DNA of 64,000 nucleotides from Myxococcales bacterium. Lineage in GTDB: Bacteria > Myxococcota > Myxococcia > Myxococcales > Myxococcaceae. Where the stretch lies: assembly GCA_016191815.1 (NCBI GenBank), contig JACPVI010000071.1:24678-88677 (forward strand). Reading direction: 5' to 3'. The notes under the pieces were generated by a model, which worked only from the letters and a program-made list of their open reading frames with translations, did no database searches and was not told where the DNA came from. A program made the position numbers and the translations under genes. Below are positions 34,330-45,638 of the stretch, one piece after another (position 1 is the first letter of the stretch; the number at the start of each line of letters is the position of its first letter).

Positions 34330-34739
34330 GCAAGCGGATGGCCGCGATCGTTCTGGCGCTGGGCGCGTCAGCGTGCGGGCCGCCGCCCGCCCAGGTGGCG
34401 GGCACCTACAGCGGGCAGCAGAACCTGATCGTCACCGGCGGAGCGGGGGAGGCCGGCTCGGAGGTCATCTCGGTCACCCAGCAGGGAGGCGAGATCAAGT
34501 TCACTCTTGGGCTATGCCAGGTGAAGGCGGTGGCGGACACCACCGCGAGCTTCCGGGTCGAGGGCTTCCGCTGCACCAAGTACCTCGCTTCGCAGGCATG
34601 GGAGCTGATCGGCGACGATGGGAAGAGCAAGGTGAGCGCGAATTCGAGCAACCTCTCGGTGGCGATCTCCGGCCGCGCCAAGAGCAACCAGGTGGAGTAC
34701 CCGTTCAGCTGGGGCTTCAACGGCGCCCGCGGCTTCTGA
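34326..34739 (+). CDS. Small lipoprotein coupled to glyS
   Basis: A 137-residue lipoprotein with lipobox ASAC (Cys17) after a short signal peptide. The mature part is a single beta-rich domain (VAGTYSGQQNLIVTGG...GGEIKFTLGLCQVKAVADT) with two further Cys residues, resembling small lipocalin-like or beta-barrel lipoproteins. It overlaps glyS by four bases (ATGA). Function unknown. Confidence 0.75.
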   Translation: MSKRMAAIVLALGASACGPPPAQVAGTYSGQQNLIVTGGAGEAGSEVISVTQQGGEIKFTLGLCQVKAVADTTASFRVEGFRCTKYLASQAWELIGDDGKSKVSANSSNLSVAISGRAKSNQVEYPFSWGFNGARGF

Positions 34740-34926
34740 GAGCAGACAAAGCCTCTCTACCTCCGACTCGGGTTCGCCCGCCCCCAAGGCCCAACCGGAG
34801 TCTGAGAGAGGGACGGGGTGAGGGGTCGGCTGGCCGAACGTCGCCCCGCTCCACCGACCCACGGCCGAGGCGGCGCCCGCCCGCCCGCCGATTCCGCCCG
34901 GGAGGTTGAAGCTCGAAAGGAAGGGC

Positions 34927-35025
34927 ATGGAGAGTTACGACCTCCCGAGCGCGACCCTGCTCCTGCTGGCGGCGCTGTTGCTCGTCGTGGCGGCGCTCCT
35001 CCGGCGGGCCGAGCGCGCTCCCTGA
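34927..35025 (+). CDS. Micro-protein, 32 residues, single membrane helix
   Basis: ATG 34927 is preceded by AAAGGAAGGG a few bases upstream. The product (MESYDLPSATLLLLAALLLVV, then AALLRRAERAP) has a clean hydrophobic helix of about 17 residues with Arg on its cytoplasmic side. Nothing else in 34740-35158 looks coding. It could be a membrane micro-protein; chance cannot be excluded because hydrophobic Leu/Ala stretches arise easily in GC-rich DNA. Confidence 0.45.
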   Translation: MESYDLPSATLLLLAALLLVVAALLRRAERAP

Positions 35026-35117
35026 GGCGGCGGCCGGAGGCCGGACCTCGACGCGCTCGGCCTGGAGCTCGCCCCGAGCCATGACGTGAGGCAGGAGCAA
35101 CCCGACGGATTGTCCTG

Positions 35118-35146
35118 TTGCCCGGCGCGGTGGCCGTCCCTACACT
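35118..35146 (+). promoter_or_regulatory. Candidate promoter with near-leaderless start
   Basis: TTGCCC (35118-35123), 17 bases, TACACT (35141-35146). Transcription would begin near 35153, only about six bases before the ATG at 35159, which also lacks a ribosome binding site. Confidence 0.42.
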
Positions 35147-35158
35147 GCGCGCCCCTCG

Positions 35159-36517
35159 ATGCGACGGATCGTTCTCCTGCTGCTAGTGACTGCCTGCTGC
35201 GTCCCCGCCGGTGAGCCCGTCATTCCGCCGCAGGGGACCCTGTACTTTCCGGCCGGAGTGGTACACCTGGACTCGCCGGACTCGCCCGAGGGCTTTCTCT
35301 ACGTCGCCAGCGTGAACACCGACCGGCGATACGATTTCGGCTCGGTGACCGCCATCGAGCTCTCGAACGTGGGGAGTCCGGACACCGGGCTCCCGGCGAT
35401 CGGCGCGACACCTAACGGGGGCCCACTGTTGATCCCGGAGCTGAACGTCGCGGATAGGGGCGTCGCCGCCATCGACAGTTTCGCCGGAGAGATGGCCGCG
35501 TTCCGCCCCCCGGATGGAGGGAGCCCGCTCCTGTTCGTCCCCACGCGCTCCGAGCGCAGCCGACTCAACGTGATCTTGGCGTCGGGTCCGCTGCTCTCGT
35601 GCTTTGGCGACGGTCAGGGCCAGAACTGCTCCGCTTCCGCTGCTTCGCTGGTCGCGTTCGAGAAGACGGCCTCCGACGGTGGCGCGAATCCGAGCGGTCT
35701 TCCCCGGGCGCCCGAGCCGTTCGGGGTGGGCATCTCGCGGGACGGGCAGGGCGAAGTGTTCGTCACCCACCTCGAATCCGCCGACTCGCCCCCGGGGAGC
35801 CGGGGCAACTTCAAGACCTACCTGGTCAAGACGAGCGCCGGGAACCCGACGATCACCGAGCAAAGCTTCATCGGGCTGGGAGGCGGAGGCACGCACAGCG
35901 TCGAGGTGGGGGCGCGCTACGCCTACGTTACCGGGCGCTTCCTCAATCCCTTTGGTCACCTCCTCCGCCTGGTGGACCGCCAGACGGAGGAAGTGCTGTT
36001 CACCAGCCTGGAGGATGTTTTCCGGGCGCGGGAGGCGCGGGGCATCGCGCTCGGTTCCAACGAACGTCGCCTCTACATGGTCGCGCGGGAACCGGACGAG
36101 CTTCTGGTGGTCGAGCTGGAGGCCATCACCACCGCCTCGCCCACGGTCCGGATCGTCCGACACGTGCCGCTCCCCAGGGGCCCCAACCAGGCGCGTGTCA
36201 TCGAGCGGGCGGGGCGCGGCGATCTGGTGGTGGTGAGCTGTTCCACGGCCGGGGTGGTGGCGATCTACGACGACGATGCCGGTGTGCTGGTGAGCCAGCT
36301 CTCCGGCGTGGGAGCCCAACCGTTTGGACTGGCGGTGAGCCGGCGCGGAGCCGGGGCGAGGCTCTTCGTCACCAACTTCGGCGACGGGCGAGTGGCGGTG
36401 ATCGATCTCCCGGATGTCTCGAGGCCCGACCAGGCGCGGCTCGTGGCGCACTTGGGAAAGCCACACGTTTGCCACACCAGCCCGGACGACCCCGAATGCA
36501 CGAAAGGGGCGCAATGA
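35159..36517 (+). CDS. Beta-propeller-like lipoprotein
   Basis: A 452-residue lipoprotein (signal LLLLVTAC, Cys about 13-14). The mature chain alternates short beta strands of the YVASVNTDRRYDFG, LYMVAREPDELLVVEL and LFVTNFGDGRVAVIDL type, as in YncE-like seven-bladed propellers. The final Cys pair (CHTSPDDPEC) may form a disulfide. The stop overlaps the next start by four bases (ATGA). Probably a surface binding protein paired with its downstream neighbour; no enzymatic motif. Confidence 0.8.
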   Translation: MRRIVLLLLVTACCVPAGEPVIPPQGTLYFPAGVVHLDSPDSPEGFLYVASVNTDRRYDFGSVTAIELSNVGSPDTGLPAIGATPNGGPLLIPELNVADRGVAAIDSFAGEMAAFRPPDGGSPLLFVPTRSERSRLNVILASGPLLSCFGDGQGQNCSASAASLVAFEKTASDGGANPSGLPRAPEPFGVGISRDGQGEVFVTHLESADSPPGSRGNFKTYLVKTSAGNPTITEQSFIGLGGGGTHSVEVGARYAYVTGRFLNPFGHLLRLVDRQTEEVLFTSLEDVFRAREARGIALGSNERRLYMVAREPDELLVVELEAITTASPTVRIVRHVPLPRGPNQARVIERAGRGDLVVVSCSTAGVVAIYDDDAGVLVSQLSGVGAQPFGLAVSRRGAGARLFVTNFGDGRVAVIDLPDVSRPDQARLVAHLGKPHVCHTSPDDPECTKGAQ

Positions 36518-38559
36518 GGCGCGTGCTCGGAGCCGCGGCGAAGGGCGGGCCTCGACCGGGCTCGGCCCGAGCGGAGCCGCGGAAAAGATCCCTCTCCGGG
36601 CGATTCTATCTGGCCCCGCTCGCCGCGCTGATGCTGGCCGGCTGTCCACCGCAGCAGACGGCGACGCCGGCGAACATCTCCGGGACGGTGGGCATGCTGC
36701 AGGTGGGGCAGCTCCTCTTCGTCACCTCTTCCGATCGGCACGAGCTCCGGGCGCTCGACCTCTCCATCCCCGACACCCACGACTGGGTGCGGGCGCCAAA
36801 CGCGCTGGAGCCGCTGTCCATCCCCGTGCTGGACCGGCCCTCAGGGCTCGTTCGCGACGTCCGCTATTCGGACGACCCGCCGGACAGCGGCACCCCCGCG
36901 GTCGAGATCGTGGGACCGTACGTGTACGCGATCAGCGCCGGGGCCCCGGAGATCTCGATCGTCTGGGCGAACTACACGAAGCCAGACGGAGGACTTCAAG
37001 AGGAAGCGAAGGGGCAGCTCACCGAGCTGATGCGGCTCCCCACGTCCGCGCCGGTCACTGCGGTCGCGGCGCGCGGCCCCGCGGACGGCGGACCCAGCAC
37101 GCTGTACTTCGCGACCTTCGAGTCGTCCGGGGCCTCGACCTGGTCGCTTCCCGTCCGACCTCCGAACGACCTCGCCGACGCCGGGCCGGGGAGCGTCCTC
37201 GCCGGGCAGAAGCTGCTGGCCAGCGCCGCGGGCGAATCGGTATCGGCGCTCTTGCCCTTGCCGAGGGGCAGGCTGGTGATCGCTACCCGCAAAGAGGCAG
37301 GGAGGGGAGGGCGCACCGTGCTGCTCGATGAGGCGACCCTCGCCACCACTCCGCTGCCTTTCCCGGGGCCGGTGCGCCACCTGGCCACCCACGAAAGGTC
37401 CGCCGCGCTGGCGGGCGAGGCCGGACAGAACGTGTTCGGAATACTGGAAGAGACCGTCTGCTCCCCGACCGGCTGCGGAGGCTTGCTGGCCGTCGATGTC
37501 GGGCAGACGCCTCCTTCCATCGCCAGGGACTACATGTCCGACGGGGGCCGCAACACCATGGTGCCCATCCGGTTCGGCGACGGGCTGGTGCAAGGGCTGG
37601 CCCTCGCCTCCGACGTCTCCATCGCTCAGCCGGACGGCACCGCCGCCACCTTGCCGGTGCTCGGCCTCGCCACCACCTCGACCGGAGAGATCTTCATCTT
37701 CAACGCCGGGGAGCTGCGCCAGATCGACACAGACGGGAATTCCGGTGGGGTGAGCTTGCAGTCGATCACGGTGCTCGAGGCCGACGGCAGCCAGCGGCCC
37801 TATGCGGAGTTCGACGGCGGCTTCCGCGGGCCCATCTTCGATGACCCGAATACTACGGATGTCGATGAGAACCCGGCGGCCGCCGACGGCGCCGCGCGCG
37901 ACGAGCTCATCTCCCTCACCTTCGAGGGTCGCATCCCCGGGCTGATCGACGTGCCCACCCCGAATCCGCCGGGGACGCGGTTTTCCGCCGAGCAGGCCTC
38001 CCGAGCCGCGCCCGGCGATCGGATTCTCTTCGCCGGCACCCCAGGCGCGGGAGTGGACGGGGGAAGCGGATGCGAGAAGGCCGTGGTTGCGGTGGAGCCC
38101 GCCGCGATCGTCACCGAACCCATCCCCCCAGGCTGCGAGTCGCCATTCACCGTCCGCGCGTCCGGCAGGCAGCCCTACGTGGTAGCCGGCAGCGCCACCG
38201 GCTTCATGGGTCGGGTAGGTAATAGTCAGTCGTTTGTCTACACCGGCGAGTACTTCCACCATCCGGACGGGGTGGACACCAGCAAGCCGCAGCTCGAGCT
38301 CGAGATGGGCCCAGGCGGCGAGCTGAGCCGCGACGACCGATACCTGATCCCCACGCAGAGCGGCTTCGCCCCCTACGTGACGGCGGTAGACACCGAGCTG
38401 GCGAGCATTGGCCGCAACCTCTTCCACCCCGGCTCGGTGGTGATCAACAAGGCGGGCTCGCGGATCCTGGTGGCCTACCCACCGGCCGACATGGTCCTGG
38501 AGCTTAACCCTGCCCTGCTAACCCCCGGCTTGGTCCGAAACGTCGTGCCTTATCGGTAG
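36514..38559 (+). CDS. Large lipoprotein, propeller-like, paired with upstream gene
   Basis: A 681-residue lipoprotein. The N-terminus carries a long charged leader before the hydrophobic core LAPLAALMLAGC, whose LAGC is the lipobox. The remaining chain is rich in short strands with Asp/Gly turns (for example VGQLLFVTSSDRHELRALDL and GEIFIFNAGELRQIDTDG), suggesting a beta-propeller. AAAGGGG lies just before the ATG at 36514, so the start is well supported even though the leader is long. Translationally coupled to the preceding lipoprotein. Function unknown. Confidence 0.8.
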   Translation: MRRVLGAAAKGGPRPGSARAEPRKRSLSGRFYLAPLAALMLAGCPPQQTATPANISGTVGMLQVGQLLFVTSSDRHELRALDLSIPDTHDWVRAPNALEPLSIPVLDRPSGLVRDVRYSDDPPDSGTPAVEIVGPYVYAISAGAPEISIVWANYTKPDGGLQEEAKGQLTELMRLPTSAPVTAVAARGPADGGPSTLYFATFESSGASTWSLPVRPPNDLADAGPGSVLAGQKLLASAAGESVSALLPLPRGRLVIATRKEAGRGGRTVLLDEATLATTPLPFPGPVRHLATHERSAALAGEAGQNVFGILEETVCSPTGCGGLLAVDVGQTPPSIARDYMSDGGRNTMVPIRFGDGLVQGLALASDVSIAQPDGTAATLPVLGLATTSTGEIFIFNAGELRQIDTDGNSGGVSLQSITVLEADGSQRPYAEFDGGFRGPIFDDPNTTDVDENPAAADGAARDELISLTFEGRIPGLIDVPTPNPPGTRFSAEQASRAAPGDRILFAGTPGAGVDGGSGCEKAVVAVEPAAIVTEPIPPGCESPFTVRASGRQPYVVAGSATGFMGRVGNSQSFVYTGEYFHHPDGVDTSKPQLELEMGPGGELSRDDRYLIPTQSGFAPYVTAVDTELASIGRNLFHPGSVVINKAGSRILVAYPPADMVLELNPALLTPGLVRNVVPYR

Positions 38560-38577
38560 CTTGGCCTCGGCCAAGGC
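38558..38577 (+). terminator. Hairpin at the end of the lipoprotein operon
   Basis: TTGGCC (38561-38566) and GGCCAA (38569-38574) pair, extended outside by AGC and GCT with one bulged base. It overlaps the stop codon and is followed by a T-rich but interrupted stretch. A candidate intrinsic terminator. Confidence 0.35.
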
Positions 38578-38622
38578 TTGCTGATATCTTTACTTGCCCT
38601 CGGTTCGCTCTAGTCTTTGGCG

Positions 38623-39375
38623 ATGATGGACCCAAGCACACGACCTGCGCGCAAGGTCTCGATTGCTGACCACATCTGGGACGCCTTCGAGGAGATGGCG
38701 TCGTCGATGGGGACCGACCGCGACGGCCTGATCAACCAGGCCATGTTCATGTTTGCCCGCCTCAACGGCTTCCTCGACGCGGCGGCCAACGGCGCCCGCG
38801 GCAACGGGGCCGTCCCGGCGCCGGCGCGCGCGGCGAGCCCTCCGGCGGTGGCGGCGGCTCCGGCCCGTGAAGCGCCGCCTGCCCGGCCTGCCCGTCCCCC
38901 CGAGCCTCCGGCGCAGAAGCTCGATGACGATCCGGTTCGGCGGGAGGTGGCCGAACGCGTCCTCGAGACCGCTGCCGAACTGGAGCGGCTGATCAAGGGC
39001 AAGAGCTCCAACGCCGACATCTCCGCCGAGGAGCCGCCTCCCGAAGACGAGATGGGGATGGAGATGGAGGACGGCGCGGCGGACTCCAGCGCCGGCGGCA
39101 ACCTCTACCTGATGGCCGAAGGCGGCGAGCTGGACAAGATCGCCAAGGACCGCTTCATCATCGGGCGCGGCAAGCACTGCGACTTCGTGATCAACTCGGG
39201 CAAGGTGTCGCGCGAACACGCGGTGGTAGTCCGCGAGGGCGCCGACTTCTTCATCGAGGATCTGGGCTCCTCCAACGGCACCTGGTTCAACAAGCAGCGC
39301 ATCAAGCGCCGCAAGGTCGAAGACGGCGACGAGTACTTCATCTGCAGCGAGAAGATCCGGTTCGTGGTGCGCTGA
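38623..39375 (+). CDS. FHA-domain protein with RHH-like N-terminus
   Basis: A 250-residue protein. Residues 8-50 (RKVSIADHIWDAFEEMASSMGTDRDGLINQAMFMFARL) look like a ribbon-helix-helix or short helical domain. A Pro/Ala-rich linker follows, and residues 160-250 form an FHA domain with the phosphothreonine-binding signature GRGKHCDFVI, SREHAVV and SSNGTWFN. FHA domains bind phosphorylated partners, usually targets of Ser/Thr kinases. ATG 38623 is followed directly by a second ATG. It opens the FHA/Tad cluster and probably links it to kinase signalling. Confidence 0.85.
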   Translation: MMDPSTRPARKVSIADHIWDAFEEMASSMGTDRDGLINQAMFMFARLNGFLDAAANGARGNGAVPAPARAASPPAVAAAPAREAPPARPARPPEPPAQKLDDDPVRREVAERVLETAAELERLIKGKSSNADISAEEPPPEDEMGMEMEDGAADSSAGGNLYLMAEGGELDKIAKDRFIIGRGKHCDFVINSGKVSREHAVVVREGADFFIEDLGSSNGTWFNKQRIKRRKVEDGDEYFICSEKIRFVVR

Positions 39376-39376
39376 C

Positions 39377-39400
39377 CCGCAAGAGGCTGCACGCTTGCGG
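39377..39400 (+). terminator. Hairpin after the FHA gene
   Basis: CCGCAAG (39377-39383) and CTTGCGG (39394-39400) pair perfectly around a 10-base loop, one base after the FHA stop codon. No long U-tract follows, so it is a weak terminator or an mRNA-stabilising structure between this gene and the CpaA-type gene. Confidence 0.4.
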
Positions 39401-39465
39401 CGGGTGCGCGGCTCTGTTCTAGTTTCAACGCTTGCTGAGCTGCCTCACAGGCGCCCATTCGCGCG

Positions 39466-40008
39466 ATGGCGGTGACCGAAGTGCCCGTTCAGCCCGCTCT
39501 GTGGACTGTGCTCGGACTGGCGCTGGTGATCAGCGCAGCCACCGACATCTACCGCCAGCGCATCCTGGACGCGGTGACCTACCCGGCGATCGCGCTGGCG
39601 CTCTTGCTCAGGCTGTCGGCCGAGGGGTTGGGGGACGCCCAGTCCGGGCTCATCTCGGGCCTTTTGGCCGCCGGGGCCGGCTCGGGGCTGTTCGCGCTCT
39701 TCGCCGCCTTCGGCAAGGGGTTCGGCTGGGGAGACGTGAAGCTCTTGGGAGCGGTGGGAGCGGGGCTGGGCTTTCCGGCGGTGCTGGCCGCGCTGGTGTT
39801 CATCTCGGTGGTGGGGGCCGCCCAGGCGGCGGCCACCCTGCTTTTGCTCGGCGGGCTTGGCGAGGCGGTGCGCGACTGGGCCAGACGCTGGTCGGCGAGG
39901 CTTTTCGGAGCGAGCGGCCCTTCTCCCTCACAGCGCCGGATTCCGTACGGGGTGGCGATCGCCATCGGCAGCTTCTGGGCGATGTGGTGGGAACGCTCCG
40001 GCACCTGA
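39466..40008 (+). CDS. cpaA: Type IV prepilin peptidase, CpaA/TadV type
   Basis: Membrane aspartic peptidase of the A24 family, 180 residues, with four to six hydrophobic helices. It processes Flp-type prepilins or pseudopilins at the inner membrane. The two catalytic Asp residues sit in ISAATDIYRQRI (about residue 27) and in GWGDVKLLGA (the GxGD motif, about 90). The short form without the methylase domain is typical of CpaA/TadV. It precedes the secretin by 35 bases. Confidence 0.9.
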   Translation: MAVTEVPVQPALWTVLGLALVISAATDIYRQRILDAVTYPAIALALLLRLSAEGLGDAQSGLISGLLAAGAGSGLFALFAAFGKGFGWGDVKLLGAVGAGLGFPAVLAALVFISVVGAAQAAATLLLLGGLGEAVRDWARRWSARLFGASGPSPSQRRIPYGVAIAIGSFWAMWWERSGT

Positions 40009-40043
40009 GCGAAACAGGGGATCGATGAGGAGGGGACCCTAGG

Positions 40044-41477
40044 ATGCGCAAGCTCGTGGCCGTCGTCGCGGTGCTGGCCCTGGCGAGTTTTCCGGCCGCC
40101 GCCCAGGAGGGCAGCACCATCAGCCTCGGCGTCGGCACCCAGAAGGTCATCACCGTGCCGGGGATCAACCGGATCGCCGTGGGCGACCCCTCGGTCGCCG
40201 ACGTGAAGACCCTCGGCAACAACCAGGTGCTGATCCTCGGCGCCGGCGAGGGCAAGACCACCCTGCTCATCTGGAAGACCTCCGGCCAGCGGGTGAGCTA
40301 CCTGGTCTCGGTGCGCAAGCAGGACCCCAACGAGATCATCGGCGAGATGAAGCGGCTGCTGGGAGACATCGAGGGAGTGACGGTGCGCATGGTGGGCGAC
40401 CGCATCTACCTCGACGGCCAGGCCTACACCACCCAGGACGCCGACCGGATCGAGCAGGTGGTGAGCCTCTACCCGAACGTGAAGAGCTTCGTGAAGATCG
40501 CCCCCAACGCCAAGAAGCTGGTGGCGCAGAACCTCAACGCGGCCTTCCAGAAGGCGGGCCTCAGGAACGTCCAGGCCAACGTGGTGGGGGCCACCATCTT
40601 CCTCGAGGGCTCGGTGGAGAGCCAGCAGGACCTCCAGAAGGCCGAGCTGATCACCAAGGCGATCGGCGAAAAGGTGGAGAATCTCCTGGTGGTGGGGATC
40701 AAGCGGATGATCCTCTCCGAGGTGCAATTCGTGGAGATTCGCCGCAACTCCAAGGACCGCTACGGCATCAAGTACCCCACCGACATCACCGGCACCCTCA
40801 GCGCCACGCTGAGCGTCACCAAGGACCTCTTCCCCAGCACCTTCTCCGAGGGCACCTCCCGGATAAACTCCACCGGAAACTCGGACATCGCCATCGGCTT
40901 CCAGCAGAACGACGGCTACGGGAGGCTTCTCGCCCAGCCCAAGCTGGTGTGCGCCAGCGGAGAGAAGGCCGAGTTCGTCGCCGGTGGCGAGGTGCCCATC
41001 CCGCTCATCACCCAGAGCCAGTTCACCGTCGAGTACAAGGAGTACGGGGTGGTGCTCAAGCTTCGCCCCACCGCCGACCGCAACGGCAACATCCAGACCG
41101 AGATCGAGGCCGAGGCCTCGGAGATCGACCAGTCCGTCTCGGTGGCCGTCGGCGGCTCGGTGGCGGTGCCCGGCTTTAGGACCCGCAAGGTGAAGACCAA
41201 CGTCACCGTGCGGCACGGGGAGACCATCGTGCTCTCCGGGGTGTTCGCCCACGACGAGCAGAAGTCGGTCTCCAAGCTCCCCGGCCTGGGGCAGATCCCG
41301 ATCATCGGCGAGCTGTTCAAGAACCGCGCCTTCGACTCCACCAAGCGGGAGCTGGTGATCTTCGTCACCCCGCGCATCGTCAACCCGGACTCGGACAAGA
41401 TCCGCACGATCATCGAGGACGTGAAGAGCCGCTACAAGCAGGCCCGCGGCGAGGTGAACTTCGGCATCTTCGACTGA
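40044..41477 (+). CDS. cpaC: Tad pilus secretin, CpaC/RcpA type
   Basis: Outer-membrane secretin of 477 residues. A signal peptide (RKLVAVVAVLALASFPAAAQ) is followed by the pilus-assembly N domain (ISLGVGTQKVITVPGINRIAVGD), a BON-like domain (about 110-190) and the secretin core with LLAQPKLVCASGEKAEFVAGGE and PIPLI. The end reads LPGLGQIPIIGELFKN and then IFVTPRIV, the usual secretin close. A GAGGAGGGG ribosome binding site precedes the ATG. It forms the channel for the Tad secretion system. Confidence 0.93.
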   Translation: MRKLVAVVAVLALASFPAAAQEGSTISLGVGTQKVITVPGINRIAVGDPSVADVKTLGNNQVLILGAGEGKTTLLIWKTSGQRVSYLVSVRKQDPNEIIGEMKRLLGDIEGVTVRMVGDRIYLDGQAYTTQDADRIEQVVSLYPNVKSFVKIAPNAKKLVAQNLNAAFQKAGLRNVQANVVGATIFLEGSVESQQDLQKAELITKAIGEKVENLLVVGIKRMILSEVQFVEIRRNSKDRYGIKYPTDITGTLSATLSVTKDLFPSTFSEGTSRINSTGNSDIAIGFQQNDGYGRLLAQPKLVCASGEKAEFVAGGEVPIPLITQSQFTVEYKEYGVVLKLRPTADRNGNIQTEIEAEASEIDQSVSVAVGGSVAVPGFRTRKVKTNVTVRHGETIVLSGVFAHDEQKSVSKLPGLGQIPIIGELFKNRAFDSTKRELVIFVTPRIVNPDSDKIRTIIEDVKSRYKQARGEVNFGIFD

Positions 41478-41511
41478 TGGCGCCTTCGGGCCCGTGAGCT
41501 AGGATCGGGGC

Positions 41512-43353
<1,842 letters not shown>

Positions 43354-43365
43354 TCGGACCCGCGC

Positions 43366-45561
43366 ATGGCCACCGTCGTCATTCGACATCCCGACGGCAG
43401 TCTGGAGGAGCGGGAGATCGCCGCCGAGGCGACCATCGGCCGCTCCGACGGGAACGACATCGTCCTCGCCGAGGGCGGAGTTTCCAGGCGGCACGCGCGG
43501 CTGTTCGTCGAAGGCGGAAAGCTCCTGGTAGAGGACGCCGGCTCCTCCAACGGCACCTTCGTGGACGGCGAGCGGATCGCCCGCCCCACGCCGCTGGGGC
43601 CCAGGACTCAGCTGGTGATCGGCGATTACGAGATCCAGGTCAAAGGCGGCTCGCTCCGAGGCTCCGCCGGCCCTGTGCCCAAAAACGGCGCCAAGGGCCT
43701 GCCCGGCTCCTCGGAGCGCACCACCGCCCAGAAGGCGATCGTCAAGGCCGCGAAGGCCACCCGCACCATCCCGGCGGTGGCCAACCCCAAGCCGGCGGTC
43801 CGGCAAAAGCCCCAGGCGTCTCCCAAGCCGGGGGCGGGGCACTCGCTCAAAGGCCTAACCGGGCCGTGGCTCAACAAGGTCTTCACCCTGCGGGGAACCT
43901 CGACCATCGGCCGCGTGCCGGGGGTCGAGATCCAGCTCGAAGACGACTCGGTGAGCAGGCGCCACGCGGAGATCGAGGTCACCCCGAAGGGCGTGGTGCT
44001 GCGCGACCTCGGCAGCGCCAACGGCACCTTCGTCAACTGGCAGCAGATCGAGTCCGAGACCTTCCTCCAGTCCGGCGACCAGGTGAAGTTCGGCGTGATC
44101 GAGATGATGTTCGAGAGCGCCATGAGCCTGCTGCCGGCCAGGCGCGGGCTCCCGGGCGGCGCGGTGGCGGAGGGCGGAGGGGGCCGCGCCAGCGTGTTCC
44201 GGCGGAAATCGGTGATCATCGCCGGGGCGTCGGTGGGGCTCCTGCTGGTGGTGGGCGTCCTGGCGAAGGTGTTCTCCGGGCCGCCGAAGGTCTTGCCGGG
44301 CCGGGGGCAGCCGATCGTCGAGGTCGACCCGCTCTCCAAACTGGGCGATCTCCTCTCGGAGTGCCGCTCCTACTCCTCGGTGGAGCTGGGCAACCCCGAC
44401 TGGGGCCGGGCGGAGGCGGCCTGCAACAGGGCGCTGGACCTCGACCCCATCCACCCGGAGGCGAACCAGCTCATCCGGAAGATCCGGATCGAGAAGGAGT
44501 GTGCCGACGCCTTCACCCGCGGCACCAAGGCCATGCAAAGGCTCCGCGAGGAGGAGGCGCTCGAGCTGTTCGGGAAGATCACCCCCGACTGCAGCTACTA
44601 CTTGAAGGTCAAGCCGGTGGTGAAGGAGGCGATCGACCAGGTGATGAAGAACTCCGGGGACGACTGCAAGCGGTACGTCTCCCACTCGCACTGGCAATCG
44701 GCGCTGCCGCGGTGCGAGCTGTACATGAAGTTCGCCTGCCAGAACATGACCACCGATCAGCTCCACCCGCCGCCCGGGTACGAGCTGGTGACGAGCTCCG
44801 GCCGGCTCAAGCGCGGACAGTGGCGGCCGAAGGACCCGATGTACCTGAACTTCCTCCGCGCTCGCGAGAGGGCGGACCCCGGGGCGCCCACCTGGCAGTG
44901 CCCTCCGATGAAGATCATGCGGCGCGAAGAGAGCGCGCCCGACCCCAAAGCCGACCTCCGCAAGCACCTCGAGAAGCGGTTCGAGGAGAAGGATCTGGCG
45001 AAGGCGATGGAGCTGTACTTCGACGGCCGGGCCAACGACGCCATCTACCTGCTCCAGCGGCTCCGCGAGAAGCAGGAGAAGGCCTCCTACCACGCGCTGG
45101 CCGACGAGCTGCGAAAGGACATCACCTCGGTTGACCAGCTCTTCAAGGAGGGCCAGAGCGCGCTGCAGGCCGAGCAGCCCGACCGCGCCGCCGAGCCCTT
45201 CACCGAGGCCCTCGAGCTCGACGAGAAGCTGCTGCAGGAGCAAGCCACCAAGAGCCTCTCGCACTACCGGCGGACCATCCAGCAGGACATGGCCGCGGCG
45301 GCGTACCTCAAGGGCAAAGGGCTCGCCGACCGGCTGGACTACCGGGCGGCCTGCAAGATCTGGAAGCTGGGCTTCGGCTTCTTCAAGGGGAACCCGGAGC
45401 TCCTGAGGGCGCTGGGGAACGTCTGCACGCACATGGCCGGGCTGGAGCTGGAGAAGGCGACCTCGTGCGAGACGCTGCCGAAGGTGCTCGACTTCGCGGT
45501 GGAGGGGGACGGGGTGACGGAGAAGGTCGCCGCCAGGAAGGCCGAGTGGCAGTGCCCATGA
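43366..45561 (+). CDS. Double-FHA membrane protein with TPR-like C-terminus
   Basis: A 731-residue protein. Two FHA domains (about 1-90 with TIGRSDGNDIVL, SRRHARLF, SSNGTFVDG; and 165-255 with TIGRVPGVEIQL, SRRHAEIE, SANGTFVNW) are joined by a Lys/Ala/Pro linker. One transmembrane helix lies near residue 285-303 (VIIAGASVGLLLVVGVLAK). The periplasmic part is helical with TPR-like stretches, such as GRAEAACNRALDLDPIHPEAN. The topology would place phosphothreonine sensing inside and a protein-interaction domain outside. It follows the FHA-CpaF gene by 12 bases. Confidence 0.88.
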   Translation: MATVVIRHPDGSLEEREIAAEATIGRSDGNDIVLAEGGVSRRHARLFVEGGKLLVEDAGSSNGTFVDGERIARPTPLGPRTQLVIGDYEIQVKGGSLRGSAGPVPKNGAKGLPGSSERTTAQKAIVKAAKATRTIPAVANPKPAVRQKPQASPKPGAGHSLKGLTGPWLNKVFTLRGTSTIGRVPGVEIQLEDDSVSRRHAEIEVTPKGVVLRDLGSANGTFVNWQQIESETFLQSGDQVKFGVIEMMFESAMSLLPARRGLPGGAVAEGGGGRASVFRRKSVIIAGASVGLLLVVGVLAKVFSGPPKVLPGRGQPIVEVDPLSKLGDLLSECRSYSSVELGNPDWGRAEAACNRALDLDPIHPEANQLIRKIRIEKECADAFTRGTKAMQRLREEEALELFGKITPDCSYYLKVKPVVKEAIDQVMKNSGDDCKRYVSHSHWQSALPRCELYMKFACQNMTTDQLHPPPGYELVTSSGRLKRGQWRPKDPMYLNFLRARERADPGAPTWQCPPMKIMRREESAPDPKADLRKHLEKRFEEKDLAKAMELYFDGRANDAIYLLQRLREKQEKASYHALADELRKDITSVDQLFKEGQSALQAEQPDRAAEPFTEALELDEKLLQEQATKSLSHYRRTIQQDMAAAAYLKGKGLADRLDYRAACKIWKLGFGFFKGNPELLRALGNVCTHMAGLELEKATSCETLPKVLDFAVEGDGVTEKVAARKAEWQCP

Positions 45562-45638
45562 GGCCGAAGCGCGAGCCTTTTCGCCGTGCTACCTAATGGC
45601 GGACGGCCGGCCGCGCGGCGGTCCGGACGAAAGGACGC

